Notes: a model not told the origin generated them from the letters alone. DNA of 64,000 nt from Thermoflavifilum sp. (GCF_014961315.1 NZ_CP063141.1:310001-374000); one strand, 5' to 3'. Positions 46,514 to 56,402 are shown, numbered from the stretch's first letter. Numbers and translations are program-made.

Positions 46514-49500
46514 TTAGAATCCAATAGTGATACCCGCAGTAAATGTTTTAATCGTGGGCACGGTTAAATTAAGCTGCCCGGTAACACCCGCTGCATCGGG
46601 ATCATAAACCAGATTTTTATCTTTCACCCAGGTCAATAAATTTTCTCCTCTTACATACAGGGTGAGGCTGTTCATATACATTTTCTGAAGCAGCCGTGGA
46701 TTGAAATCATAGCTCAACTGCAATTCACGAAGCCGCACATAATCGCCCTTGTAGAGGAAGCGTGTAGAAAATTCATAAGAACTGGTGGGGTTGTTATACA
46801 CGTATTTGGGTACATCCGTTTTATCGCCAGGTTTTTGCCAGCGTTGCAATTCTTTTTTGGTTTTATTGAAAAACGCACCAAATCCATCTCCCTGGGTATA
46901 GCGCGCCCAAACATCGCGTACATAATTTCCCCATTGATAATATACGAGTGCATACAGCTTAAAGCCTTTATAGGAGAGGGTAGTATAAACACTACCAAAT
47001 CCTTTAGGCGATGCACTGCCATACATCACCCGTTGTGCTCTGGAATAGCTTGTGGTTAAAGAATCTTTGAAATTCACGGGATCATAATACCATTGGGCAT
47101 TCCCGGTTTGTGGATCCACACCGGCATACTGACGTACATACCAGGTCTGGATATCATAACCCTCTTTTTCATAGAATGTACCATTCACAAATGGCTGATG
47201 ATTGGGCAGGGTAAGGATTTTATTTTTGTTTAATGATAAGTTGAATCCTATATCCCAGGACACGACCCGCTGGATGGGTGTGGCATCAACGGTGAGCTCA
47301 ATGCCCCTGTTTTGCAAAGAACCAATGTTATCGGGATAGGAACTGAATCCTGTTGTATAAGATACCGGCACATTGAATAAGAGTGCTGTGGTTTTCCGAT
47401 TGTACCAGTCAAAATCAATATTCAAACGATTGGACCACAATCCAAGGTTGATACCGATATCCAGGGGCTTATTCTTTTCCCAGGTGAGGTTGGGATTGCC
47501 GGGCGTACTGGGTGCACCACCTCCTAACTGATTGTAAGAAAAACCGGAATTAAAGGCATACAATTCTCTCCAGAGGTAATTACCAATCGCGGCATTTCCA
47601 TTTTCACCATATGATGCCCGCAATTTCAAGGTACTGATGAAGCTGGCCAGGCTGCTTTGCTGTAAGAACTTTTCCTGATCCACATTCCAGGCGGCGCCTA
47701 TTGAATAGAAATTCCCATACCGATTATTCGCACCAAATCTTGAAGAGCCATCTCTACGGAATGAGCCCGAAAGGATGTATCGGTTGTGGTAATTAAATTC
47801 AGCTCTTGAGAATGCCGATGCAATAGAAAAATCAGATCCATTGTTGCTGGCCGTGGTGGGCTTGGCTGCTACGGCTAATACGTATAAATTCAGGTTATAG
47901 GGGAAAATGCGATTTTGCAGGTCGGTAACTTTAAACTGATTGAGCTGCGATTCATAACCCACCAGGATGTTGAAATAGGTACTCGGGTTAAAATAATGCC
48001 GATAGTTCAAAGTATTGGTCCATACCCAGTTGAGAATGTTGGTGATGTTTTGCGATCCATAGCCCTGATAATTTTTTCCATCACCGTAAAAAGGGTTCCA
48101 GTACTGCATTTCCCGGATATTATCGTATTCAATTCCGAATCGCATAGTATAGCGGAGATTCTTGAGTATGTTATAATCGCCACTGAAATTGCTTAAGATT
48201 TTCAGGGCATTATAGTCGTTCCGGTCAAATGCATTGATCGCAAGGGGGTTATAGAGTCCAGTGATAAGATTTGCGGCAGAAGTATCGGGTATGCCGTTAC
48301 TATCGGTAGCCTTGGCATTGGGCAACAGAAAATAAGCAGCAAGCAAAGGGTTCCGAAAAGCTCCTCCTGCATAGGGCCCGTGTTGATCCACGTCCGATAC
48401 ATTAGTGTTGATGCTGAAGCTGATCCGGTCGCTCACCCGATTGGATAGGTTAAAATCTGAAGAGTAGCGGGTAAGATCTGAGCCTATGGTAGCGGCTTGT
48501 TGCTGAAAATATCCGCCTGAGATATAAAATGTGGTACGCTCGCTACCCCCACTGGCCGATAGGTTATACTGTTGCTGGTGGCCGGTTCGGGTAACCACAT
48601 CCAGCCAGTTGGTATTCGTAGTGGTATCGCCCCAGTTGCCCAAAAAAATCGCAGTTGCAGTGGCGTCATCATTAGCAATACCAGCATTGATAAGCCCTTC
48701 CTTGGTCAGGGTAAAAAATTCATGCGTGTTGAGGGGCTTGGCGGTATTGGAGAGGGCAATGGTGTTCCAGCCGTATTGGCCGTCAAATTTGATATTGGTC
48801 TTGCCCGCTTTCCCTTTTTTGGTGGTGATCAAAATCACCCCATTCGCTGCCCGGGATCCATAAATGGATGCAGAGGCAGCATCTTTCAGCACCGTGATGC
48901 TTTCAATATCATTCGGATTTAAACCAGATAAAGCATTCGACGTGGGTGTATTGCGGGAGAGATCGCCCGAATTTACCGGCACGCCATCGATGACCCAGAG
49001 AGGGCCCGCGCCTGCATTGAAAGAACCGATGCCCCGAATGCGGATATCCACAGCCGCCCCGGGTTGACCATTTGTGGCCACAGCCTGAAGCCCCGGTACT
49101 TTACCCTGCAAATTGGCATCAATAGAAGCCACGGGGACATTCTCCACCTGCCGACCACTTACCTGCGTTAACGAACCAGTCAACTCTTTCTGGTTCTGTT
49201 GACCATAACCCACAACCACGACTTCATTCAGTTGCTTCGGGTTGGGCGTTAGTGTTACAGTAATGTTGTTTCGCCCGGCTACAATACTCACTTCTTGGGG
49301 ATTGTATCCCACAAAACTGAATTGTAGCGATCGGGCGCCTTCTGGAACTTCCAGCCGGAAAGAACCATCCAGACCGGTCTGGGTACCGGTATTTGCACCT
49401 GTTACCCTTACGGTTACACCGGGTAAAGCATTGCCTTTTTCCTGGTCAACCACCCTACCGGTAATCACCCGGGTTTGTGCCAGACCCCATAAGGGAAGAC

Positions 49501-49540
49501 TCAGTAAAAAGAGCAGGGGGTAAAACATTTTTCTTTTCAT
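46514..49540 (-). CDS. SusC-like TonB-dependent receptor 4
   Basis: 1008 residues from M-K-R-K-M-F-Y. Upstream in-frame Met codons (49558, 49624) precede no better signal. Signal ends L-W-G-L-A-Q-T; carboxypeptidase-regulatory-like domain from R-V-I-T-G-R-V-V; plug with V-L-K-D-A-A-S-A-S-I-Y-G-S-R-A-A-N-G; barrel ending in I-T-I-G-F. It does not carry the shared leader of SusC1-3, and its domain sequence is of another SusC lineage. It heads unit 4 with SusD4. Confidence 0.95.
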   Translation of the reverse strand: MKRKMFYPLLFLLSLPLWGLAQTRVITGRVVDQEKGNALPGVTVRVTGANTGTQTGLDGSFRLEVPEGARSLQFSFVGYNPQEVSIVAGRNNITVTLTPNPKQLNEVVVVGYGQQNQKELTGSLTQVSGRQVENVPVASIDANLQGKVPGLQAVATNGQPGAAVDIRIRGIGSFNAGAGPLWVIDGVPVNSGDLSRNTPTSNALSGLNPNDIESITVLKDAASASIYGSRAANGVILITTKKGKAGKTNIKFDGQYGWNTIALSNTAKPLNTHEFFTLTKEGLINAGIANDDATATAIFLGNWGDTTTNTNWLDVVTRTGHQQQYNLSASGGSERTTFYISGGYFQQQAATIGSDLTRYSSDFNLSNRVSDRISFSINTNVSDVDQHGPYAGGAFRNPLLAAYFLLPNAKATDSNGIPDTSAANLITGLYNPLAINAFDRNDYNALKILSNFSGDYNILKNLRYTMRFGIEYDNIREMQYWNPFYGDGKNYQGYGSQNITNILNWVWTNTLNYRHYFNPSTYFNILVGYESQLNQFKVTDLQNRIFPYNLNLYVLAVAAKPTTASNNGSDFSIASAFSRAEFNYHNRYILSGSFRRDGSSRFGANNRYGNFYSIGAAWNVDQEKFLQQSSLASFISTLKLRASYGENGNAAIGNYLWRELYAFNSGFSYNQLGGGAPSTPGNPNLTWEKNKPLDIGINLGLWSNRLNIDFDWYNRKTTALLFNVPVSYTTGFSSYPDNIGSLQNRGIELTVDATPIQRVVSWDIGFNLSLNKNKILTLPNHQPFVNGTFYEKEGYDIQTWYVRQYAGVDPQTGNAQWYYDPVNFKDSLTTSYSRAQRVMYGSASPKGFGSVYTTLSYKGFKLYALVYYQWGNYVRDVWARYTQGDGFGAFFNKTKKELQRWQKPGDKTDVPKYVYNNPTSSYEFSTRFLYKGDYVRLRELQLSYDFNPRLLQKMYMNSLTLYVRGENLLTWVKDKNLVYDPDAAGVTGQLNLTVPTIKTFTAGITIGF

Positions 49541-49667
49541 AAGCAGTGTTTTTAACATGATAAAACGGCATGAAAATAACAAAAAAATAACATGATGCAA
49601 ATCTTTGTTAAATTTTTGATACAATCTGATTATCCGTATGGCTACTTAAAAAAATGTAATGACCTGC

Positions 49668-51707
49668 CTACCAGTTTGATAATATCTGGAAAACCAGCTG
49701 ATATTTTTTCGATCCATCAATCCGATCTAACCCCGATCCGATTTGCTGTTGATCGGTATACCAGGTAGTGGCTCCGTGCAGCTCCAGCGTCAAATGCCGG
49801 CCAGGCTTGTAGCGCAGGTTCAGATAGGCCCGCCAGCCCGTGTGATAGTAAAATGGATAGCTATAGAGGTAAAGCACCGATTGCTCGTACACATAGATCC
49901 GGGCTTCATAGCCAGGCACATGAAACCAGGCCAGCCGGGTATTCCAGGACAGGCGCCTCCCTGCATGCTGGCCAAACTCGCCATACATGGCCATACCGCG
50001 CTGATGCAGGCTATCGGTTTGCCGGAAAACATGATAGAAACCCCGCCAGGCCAGTTGCCAGGAGCCCTGCTCCCATTGCCAGCCCAGCTGCGATTGCCAG
50101 AGATGGGTGGGCACGGGTACTTTGCCGGAAGGCGTTTTCAAATCGCGGGCTTTCAGGCGGTAGCGCAATTGAAGCCGCGTGGTGAGGGTACGATCTGACG
50201 CCTTTACAGGCTGATAGGCTACGCGAATCAGGTCGTCCATGCCCGTTACGGGCCCGCTGATCTGATAGCGCCACCAGGGAAAATGAAACACATCGGCATA
50301 CGCGTTCAGCTGGAGCCGTGGCCTGCGGATCTCTGTAGCGAGATATCCACCTGTTTCATTGGCTGTTTCCCCGCTTACCCCAAAACCATTGGCATAAAAA
50401 GCATGATAAGAGCGGGCATAGTGGCGGTAGAGCAGGCCCATGCTTACCGTCTGGCTGAGCTGCATCATCCAGCCCTGCAGGAGCGCCAGGCTGTTGCCCT
50501 TACACCAGGCCAGCTCCCCGAACCAGTGTTGATTGGCCAGACTCCATGCATAATCCACACTGACATTATACAGCACGTCGCCTGCAAAAGCATACTGGTT
50601 ATAGGTTTGCTGGCTTCTGAGCACAGGCACGGTAAGCCGATGATACACCCCATTCAGGGCCAGATGTCCAGAAGGAAAATCATAGCCTATGCGGCCACCA
50701 GTTGCAAAAAGCTGAGCCACTCTGCGGTGCGTGCTTTCGGTGAGCGTGCGGTGATAGCCCGTTTGATCCCAGGATGTGATGATGCGATGCCCATCGGTAC
50801 TATCCCAGTAGGCCCCGGGGGAGGTAAGCGACACAAAGGCTACCTGTTGCCATCGGCCTTCACGGAGGTGAAAAGCAATGCCTCGATAATATCCATATTC
50901 TGCTGTGCCGCTGTGCGGGCGCAAAGCTGAAGCGCTTTTCTCCATTTGCAGGCTGTAGGCCGAGTGGCTCAGACTAAAACTCTGCCAGCTGATCAAGCCC
51001 TGGCCCAGATTCACCTCATAATCGCCCAGCAACACCTGTTGTCCGATGCCCCTGCCCTTGATTTCCAGATAAGCGCCATAATGATCAAAGCCTCTGGTGT
51101 TGAAGCTGCGAAACAGCGGTTCTCCCGCATCTTTTTCAGCCATCAATCCTGCTCGATAGCGCTCACCCCGGCCTTGCACCTTGATGAGCCAGGCATCGGG
51201 AGCTCCCATGTATCGGCTCCCCGTGGATTTGATATATCCCCAGGATCGGGGAAATACACGTTGATAACGCGTCAATCCCTGAAAAGCGGGTTTTTGCGAG
51301 AGGCCCAGCGACTGCGGAGATTGACCGGCAACACGCACGAAAGGGAGCAGTTTGTGAATGGTGGTCACATCCCATCCGGGAATAGCCTGCAGCTCATACA
51401 CACTCGACAAGGGACCTAACAGTTTCCGATAGCTGAGAAAAGCCTGAACCTGTAAGGGATTCAAAAAGGGAAACACCGATAACTGTTCGGCCGTAACTTC
51501 ATTCAGATCAAGCGGATGTTGCAGGTAAAACTGTAGCTCCGAGGCCCATTCCTCCACATGCTCATTCGTTTCATCGGCGCCTAACTGTTCATCATCCAGG
51601 GATTCAAGTATGGTGGGCAGGTCATCACCGGATTGCTGAGCCCATGCCCGTGCCACAGGGCATAATATAGCCATGGAGAGCACCACGGCAGAGAGTAGCG
51701 CATGCAT
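49668..51707 (-). CDS. Helix-hairpin-helix protein with a predicted outer-membrane barrel
   Basis: 679 residues. A signal peptide of about 23 residues ends A-W-A-Q-Q. An acidic linker (30-55) is followed by a helix-hairpin-helix region (about 63-125) with L-D-L-N-E-V-T-A-E-Q-L and L-Q-A-I-P-G-W, as in ComEA-like DNA-binding domains. The remaining 550 residues are Tyr/Gln/Trp-rich with alternating strand character, like a beta-barrel. Proteins of this kind occur across Bacteroidota under the HhH name only. DNA binding in the periplasm, or use of the HhH as a protein-binding module, are both possible. Confidence 0.7.
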   Translation of the reverse strand: MHALLSAVVLSMAILCPVARAWAQQSGDDLPTILESLDDEQLGADETNEHVEEWASELQFYLQHPLDLNEVTAEQLSVFPFLNPLQVQAFLSYRKLLGPLSSVYELQAIPGWDVTTIHKLLPFVRVAGQSPQSLGLSQKPAFQGLTRYQRVFPRSWGYIKSTGSRYMGAPDAWLIKVQGRGERYRAGLMAEKDAGEPLFRSFNTRGFDHYGAYLEIKGRGIGQQVLLGDYEVNLGQGLISWQSFSLSHSAYSLQMEKSASALRPHSGTAEYGYYRGIAFHLREGRWQQVAFVSLTSPGAYWDSTDGHRIITSWDQTGYHRTLTESTHRRVAQLFATGGRIGYDFPSGHLALNGVYHRLTVPVLRSQQTYNQYAFAGDVLYNVSVDYAWSLANQHWFGELAWCKGNSLALLQGWMMQLSQTVSMGLLYRHYARSYHAFYANGFGVSGETANETGGYLATEIRRPRLQLNAYADVFHFPWWRYQISGPVTGMDDLIRVAYQPVKASDRTLTTRLQLRYRLKARDLKTPSGKVPVPTHLWQSQLGWQWEQGSWQLAWRGFYHVFRQTDSLHQRGMAMYGEFGQHAGRRLSWNTRLAWFHVPGYEARIYVYEQSVLYLYSYPFYYHTGWRAYLNLRYKPGRHLTLELHGATTWYTDQQQIGSGLDRIDGSKKYQLVFQILSNW

Positions 51708-51817
51708 AGGGTTGAAGTTTCAAAGGGTTTAGTGGCAAGCTAAAACCGTACTCCGGCTCATGCTGTCGTTACACGCATCGAAAAATAATCGGAAAAAAGC
51801 AAACAAGCAAGACTGCC

Positions 51818-52453
51818 TCAAAAAAGGCCATAGAGTTGCGAATCGATGCGGGCAATAATTTCTCCTAAATCTTCTTCACGTTCGGCAAAACGATTTTGGT
51901 CGGCATCCACCACCAGCACGGGCCCTTCACGATAGTGTTCAATCCACTGGTTATAGCGTTCATTCAATCGTTTCAGATAATCGAGCCGGATATTTTCTTC
52001 ATATTCCCTGCCACGTTTCTGGATATTATCTACCAGTGTGGGCACGGAAGCCTTGATATAGATCAGCAGGTCGGGTGGTTGAATGAGCTCACGAAGGGTT
52101 TGAAACAGCTGATAATAATTTTCAAAATCACGTTTCGACATCAATCCCATATCGTGCAGGTTAGGCGCAAAGATTTCGGCATCTTCATAAATCGTTCGAT
52201 CCTGTACGACCGTATCCTTCCCGCGCTGGATTTCGAGCAACTGACGTAAGCGATGATGTAAAAAATAAATCTGCAGATTAAACGACCAGCGGGGCATGTC
52301 TTCATAAAAATCGTTCAGATAAGGATTGTCTTCTACATCTTCATACTGGGGGACCCACTGGTAATGACGGGCCAGCAATTCGGTAAGTGTGGTTTTACCG
52401 GCTCCAATGTTACCGGCAATAGCAATGTGTCGGGGTTTTTCTTTCTTAGGCAT
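51818..52453 (-). CDS. Deoxynucleoside kinase
   Basis: 211 residues. P-loop G14-N-I-G-A-G-K-T, acidic residues in the E-D-V-E-D-N-P-Y-L block (about 38-45), and D85-R-T-I-Y-E-D-A-E-I-F, the D-R-S/T lid-side signature of the deoxynucleoside kinase family. R-G-R-E-Y-E-E-N-I is the lid region with arginines for phosphate binding. It phosphorylates deoxynucleosides (deoxyadenosine/deoxyguanosine-type in many Bacteroidota) for salvage. Length is normal. It diverges from trpS. Confidence 0.92.
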   Translation of the reverse strand: MPKKEKPRHIAIAGNIGAGKTTLTELLARHYQWVPQYEDVEDNPYLNDFYEDMPRWSFNLQIYFLHHRLRQLLEIQRGKDTVVQDRTIYEDAEIFAPNLHDMGLMSKRDFENYYQLFQTLRELIQPPDLLIYIKASVPTLVDNIQKRGREYEENIRLDYLKRLNERYNQWIEHYREGPVLVVDADQNRFAEREEDLGEIIARIDSQLYGLF

Positions 52454-52590
52454 GATAATACAGCTGTTTTGTGTGTGATCAAAAGTTGAAAATACAAATT
52501 CAACCGAATTCCCATCGGGTTAAACCAAAAATGGAATCGCGTACTGGCTATAAACAGCTGTTTTCAGGCGGATGCATTATCTTGCGGCGC

Positions 52591-53592
52591 ATGCAAACAC
52601 GTGAAATTGTCGTCAGCGGTATTCGACCCACCGGCTTTCTGCATCTGGGCAATTATTTTGGGGCAATCCGGCAGTATCTGCACATGCAGGAAAGCTATGA
52701 TTGCTATTTTTTTGTGGCCGATTATCACGCATTAACCACCCATCAGAATCCAGCACTTTTGCGCACACAGGTGTATCGGGTATTGGCCGAATACCTGGCC
52801 TGTGGGCTGGATCCGGAAAAGGCAACGATTTATGTACAGAGCGATATGCCGGAAAAAGCCGAACTCTACCTGCTGCTAAACATGCTGGCTTACAAGGGTG
52901 AACTGGAGAAAGTGCCCACATTTAAAGAAAAAATTCGTGGAAAACATGAAGGTATCAATGCCGGACTGCTCACCTATCCGGTGCTGATGACCGCCGATAT
53001 CCTTATTCATCGGGCCACCAAAGTTCCGGTAGGTAAAGACCAGGAGCCCCATTTGGAGATGGCACGCAATCTTGCTTCACGGTTTAACCAGAAGTTTGGC
53101 TTTCTGTTTCCCGAACCCGTTGCCTTCAGCGAAAGCGGTGAGCTGCTGAAAGTGCCCAGTCTCGACGGCAAGGGCAAGATGAGTAAAAGTGAAAACGAAA
53201 TGGCCACGATTTACCTAGCCGATTCCGACGAATTGATCCGCAAAAAAATTGCGCGTGCCAAAACCGATGCCGGCCCCCAGGCTCCCCATAGTCCGAAATC
53301 ACCTGAAATTGAAAATCTATTTCTGCTGTTGAAATTGGTCTCTTCACCCGAAACGGTTGCGCATTTTGAACAGGCGTATGAGAATTGCACGATTCGCTAT
53401 GGAGAGCTCAAACAACAATTGGCCGACGATATGATCCGGCTCGTTGCCCCGATTCGCCGGCTTGCAGCCGATTTACAAAAAGATATAGCCTATCTGAAAA
53501 AAATCCGCAAAACAGGTGCTGAAAAGGCACGCGTGAGTGCCAAAGCCACCCTGCAACGTGCCCGCGAACTGATGGGCATCGCCTACGATTGA
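52591..53592 (+). CDS. trpS: Tryptophanyl-tRNA synthetase
   Basis: 333 residues from ATG 52591, the usual length. An earlier in-frame start would add 40 residues unlike the family. The first class I signature is T-G-F-L-H-L-G-N (HIGH-like, residues 14-21) and the second K196-M-S-K-S200. G-I-R-P-T-G at 10-15 and the Y-H-A-L-T-T region support trpS. It charges tRNA-Trp in the cytoplasm. The TGA stop overlaps an in-frame TTG of the downstream gene. Confidence 0.97.
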   Translation: MQTREIVVSGIRPTGFLHLGNYFGAIRQYLHMQESYDCYFFVADYHALTTHQNPALLRTQVYRVLAEYLACGLDPEKATIYVQSDMPEKAELYLLLNMLAYKGELEKVPTFKEKIRGKHEGINAGLLTYPVLMTADILIHRATKVPVGKDQEPHLEMARNLASRFNQKFGFLFPEPVAFSESGELLKVPSLDGKGKMSKSENEMATIYLADSDELIRKKIARAKTDAGPQAPHSPKSPEIENLFLLLKLVSSPETVAHFEQAYENCTIRYGELKQQLADDMIRLVAPIRRLAADLQKDIAYLKKIRKTGAEKARVSAKATLQRARELMGIAYD

Positions 53593-53619
53593 GCGATAGA
53601 AAAAAATGCATCCCCTTAC

Positions 53620-53627
53620 TATCTTTG
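53620..53627 (+). promoter_or_regulatory. -7 box (TATCTTTG) just before the YitT gene
   Basis: TATCTTTG followed by C, a full TAnnTTTG match, six bases before the ATG at 53634. If used, the message would have essentially no leader. No -33 element is seen. Confidence 0.4.
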
Positions 53628-53633
53628 CCGCAG

Positions 53634-54536
53634 ATGCCCCCACGAAGCTTACGAATCCGCCGCCTCAGGTCACGCAGCACCGTCTGGAAGCAGGCATCTA
53701 AAGATATTGTTTATATCGTAGCGGGTATTTTTTCTGCTGGATTCGGGTTGAAAGGATTCCTTCTGCCGGGTCGTTTTCTGGATGGTGGTGCCACGGGTAT
53801 TTCGCTGCTGCTGCGATTCATTACGGGTTATCCGCTGTCCGTATTGCTGGTGCTGGTCAATGTGCCGTTTATCCTGATGGGCTACCGGCAATTTTCGAGA
53901 AACTTCGCCCTCAAGTCTATCCTGGGCATCATCGGGCTTGCCATTTGTTTAGAGACGGTGCATTTCCCGGTGATTACACAGGATAAGCTGCTGATTGCCG
54001 TATTCGGAGGATTCTTCATTGGCGCGGGTACAGGACTGGCCATGCGGGGAGGCGGCGTGTTAGACGGCACGGAAATCCTTTCGGTATTTCTCAGCCGGCA
54101 CAGCGCTTTTACCGTAGGCGACATCATTGCCGCGCTCAACGTATGTATTTTTTCGGTGGCGGCTTTTGTAATCAATGTGGAAACGGCATTGTATGCCATG
54201 CTTACTTACCTCAGTGCTTCCAAAACGGTGGAATACCTCGTATATGGCATTGAAGAATATGTGGGGTTGATGATCATTTCCGACGAGAGTGAACTCATCA
54301 GGCGCATTTTGATTCACAAATTAGGAAAGGGTATTACCATCTACAAGGGCAGAAAGGGAATGACCCGGTCGGGACATAGTACACAGGAAATCGATATTAT
54401 TTACACGGTGGTAACCCGACTGGAGGTGCAGCGATTACATCAGGAAATTCTCCAGATCGACGAAAAAGCCTTTATCGTACAAACGCCGGTGATCGATACC
54501 CGTGGAGGTATGATCAGACGCCGACCCTTGCATTGA
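53634..54536 (+). CDS. YitT family membrane protein with a C-terminal DUF2179 domain
   Basis: 300 residues from ATG 53634. A TTG at 53589, overlapping the trpS stop as TTGA, would add 15 residues and allow coupling. Arg-rich start, then about five or six membrane segments with the G-F-L-L-P-G-R-F-L-D-G-G-A-T-G-I-S motif and M-R-G-G-G-V-L-D-G-T-E-I, the YitT (DUF161) repeats. The C-terminal cytoplasmic DUF2179 domain carries K-G-I-T-I-Y-K-G-R-K-G. The role is unknown; members may be transporters. Confidence 0.88.
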   Translation: MPPRSLRIRRLRSRSTVWKQASKDIVYIVAGIFSAGFGLKGFLLPGRFLDGGATGISLLLRFITGYPLSVLLVLVNVPFILMGYRQFSRNFALKSILGIIGLAICLETVHFPVITQDKLLIAVFGGFFIGAGTGLAMRGGGVLDGTEILSVFLSRHSAFTVGDIIAALNVCIFSVAAFVINVETALYAMLTYLSASKTVEYLVYGIEEYVGLMIISDESELIRRILIHKLGKGITIYKGRKGMTRSGHSTQEIDIIYTVVTRLEVQRLHQEILQIDEKAFIVQTPVIDTRGGMIRRRPLH

Positions 54537-54596
54537 GAGACAGGCTAAGAACGCCCATTTTTCTGTTTTCCGATAGCTTTGAGCAAACACACATAA

Positions 54597-56285
54597 CTAT
54601 TCTGCCGGCCGCTCGATGAGTTCGCGTGCATTCTCGATGGCTGCAGGTGTGAGATGATTTCCGGCAAGCATGCGGGCTATGGCTTCCACACGGGCTTCTC
54701 CTTCTAATGGTTGCACACGGGTGGCAATTTTGTGTTTGACTTTTTCTTTATACACCATCAAGTGCCTGTCGGCACGGCTGGCGATCTGCGGCTGGTGTGT
54801 GATACAGATAATCTGGTGTTGCCTGGCCAGACCGGCTAATAACAAACCTACCTGCCGGGCCGCTTCTCCGGAAATTCCCTGATCGATTTCATCGAAAATC
54901 AACGTGGGCAGTTGCATGTGTGCGGCGACCAACGATTTGATACAGAGCATCAATCGACTGAGTTCTCCGCCCGACGCCACCTGCCGGATGGAAATAAATT
55001 GGCCGGTTTGATTGGCATCCCAGAGAAACTGCACATCATCGCTTCCCCATTCGCCGAGGGGTGCAGGTTGAATGGCCACCTGAAGCCTGGCGTTAGGCAT
55101 ACCAATACGGCCCAGCAATTGATTCACCTGTGCTGCAAAAGGTCCGGCCACGGCCTGTCGATTTCGTGAAATCTCATCAGCTTCGTGCTGCAGCGTTTCC
55201 TGCAAGGCCGCAATCTCATTCTGCAGCCGTTGAATCTGCTCATCACTCAACGATACCTGCTGGATTTTCTCTTCCAGTTGCCGCTGCCGGGCAAGCAATC
55301 CGGCTGTATCCTGCACCTGGTGCTTCTTCATCAGGCGGTAGGCCAGGGAAAGCCTTTCCTGCACCTGCTCCAGCCGGCCGGGTTGATGCATCACGCCATC
55401 CATTTGCCTGGAGAGTTCATCGGCTATATCCTGTAATTCAATATAGGCCGAGTGCAACCGGTCGGCCAATGGCTGAAAGAGGCGATGCAATCCGGCGGCC
55501 GATTCCAGCAAATGTTTGGCCTGCTTCAGCTGCGCAAGTATGGCGGCATATTCGCCAGAAACATCGCCATTCAGTAACTGATAAGCCTGTTCAATCGACT
55601 GACGTATGCCGGCGATATGTTCCAGCAAACGTTGTTCTTCCTCCAGCTGTTCGATTTCATGCTCCTGAAAATGAGCATCCTGCAGCTCCTGCAGTAAAAA
55701 CTGATCGTAGTCTAAATCGCGTAGGGCCTGCTGATAGCTGGTTTGCAAGGCTGTGAGTTGCTGTTGCCGCTGTACAAGCTCGTGAAAATGCTGATGATAC
55801 CTGTGCAGTAAATCGGAATGATGGCAAAAGGCATCAATGACTTCACGCTGAAAACCACTCTGCAACAGTTGCAGCGTATCAAATTGTTGATGCAAATCGA
55901 CCAGATAACGCGTCAGCTGTTGCAATTGCTGCAAATGAGCCGGTGTATCGTTTACAAAAGCGCGCGATTTCCCCGATCCTTTAGCCGGCGGCAACAACTC
56001 ACGGCGGATGATTACCTGCCGATCCCAATCCCAGTCGAATGCTGCAAATAATTCCCTGATGGGCTTATCGTCGGGTAAAACAAATTCCCCTTCTACCACT
56101 CCCTTCTGCTGCGCGTCGGCCAGCACACCCGAATCGGCCCGTTCCCCCAGTAACAATGCCAGAGCATCGATAAGAATAGATTTCCCGGCACCGGTCTCTC
56201 CCGTAATGCAGGTGAAATGCGGAGAAAAATGAATCTCCAACTCATCGATGATGGCGTAGTTTTTAACATAAAGCCGTTGCAGCAT
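54597..56285 (-). CDS. recN: DNA repair ATPase RecN
   Basis: 562 residues. Walker A G29-E-T-G-A-G-K-S36 in C-I-T-G-E-T-G-A, two long coiled-coil arms in the middle, signature block V-A-S-G-G-E-L-S-R-L-M-L and Walker B T-L-I-F-D-E-I-D-Q-G-I-S-G, then the H-Q-P-Q-I-A-S switch. This SMC-like order and length match RecN, which holds broken DNA ends during double-strand break repair. The gene converges on the YitT gene with 60 bases between and no clear terminator. Confidence 0.97.
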   Translation of the reverse strand: MLQRLYVKNYAIIDELEIHFSPHFTCITGETGAGKSILIDALALLLGERADSGVLADAQQKGVVEGEFVLPDDKPIRELFAAFDWDWDRQVIIRRELLPPAKGSGKSRAFVNDTPAHLQQLQQLTRYLVDLHQQFDTLQLLQSGFQREVIDAFCHHSDLLHRYHQHFHELVQRQQQLTALQTSYQQALRDLDYDQFLLQELQDAHFQEHEIEQLEEEQRLLEHIAGIRQSIEQAYQLLNGDVSGEYAAILAQLKQAKHLLESAAGLHRLFQPLADRLHSAYIELQDIADELSRQMDGVMHQPGRLEQVQERLSLAYRLMKKHQVQDTAGLLARQRQLEEKIQQVSLSDEQIQRLQNEIAALQETLQHEADEISRNRQAVAGPFAAQVNQLLGRIGMPNARLQVAIQPAPLGEWGSDDVQFLWDANQTGQFISIRQVASGGELSRLMLCIKSLVAAHMQLPTLIFDEIDQGISGEAARQVGLLLAGLARQHQIICITHQPQIASRADRHLMVYKEKVKHKIATRVQPLEGEARVEAIARMLAGNHLTPAAIENARELIERPAE

Positions 56286-56402
56286 GCGTGTTGGTGCTTA
56301 TCCTCCTGCTAAGATACAAGCTCGGGCCAAAACAAAAGCCATCAAACGATCGGTTTGTTTCGGATAATGCAGGCTATTAAACCCGGATCTGCAACAATCC
56401 GG

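Noticed and set aside
29340..49540. Phase-variable invertible promoters in front of the SusC genes
   Set aside because: The repeated leader copies are all in the same orientation, I saw no flanking inverted repeats and no adjacent recombinase gene.
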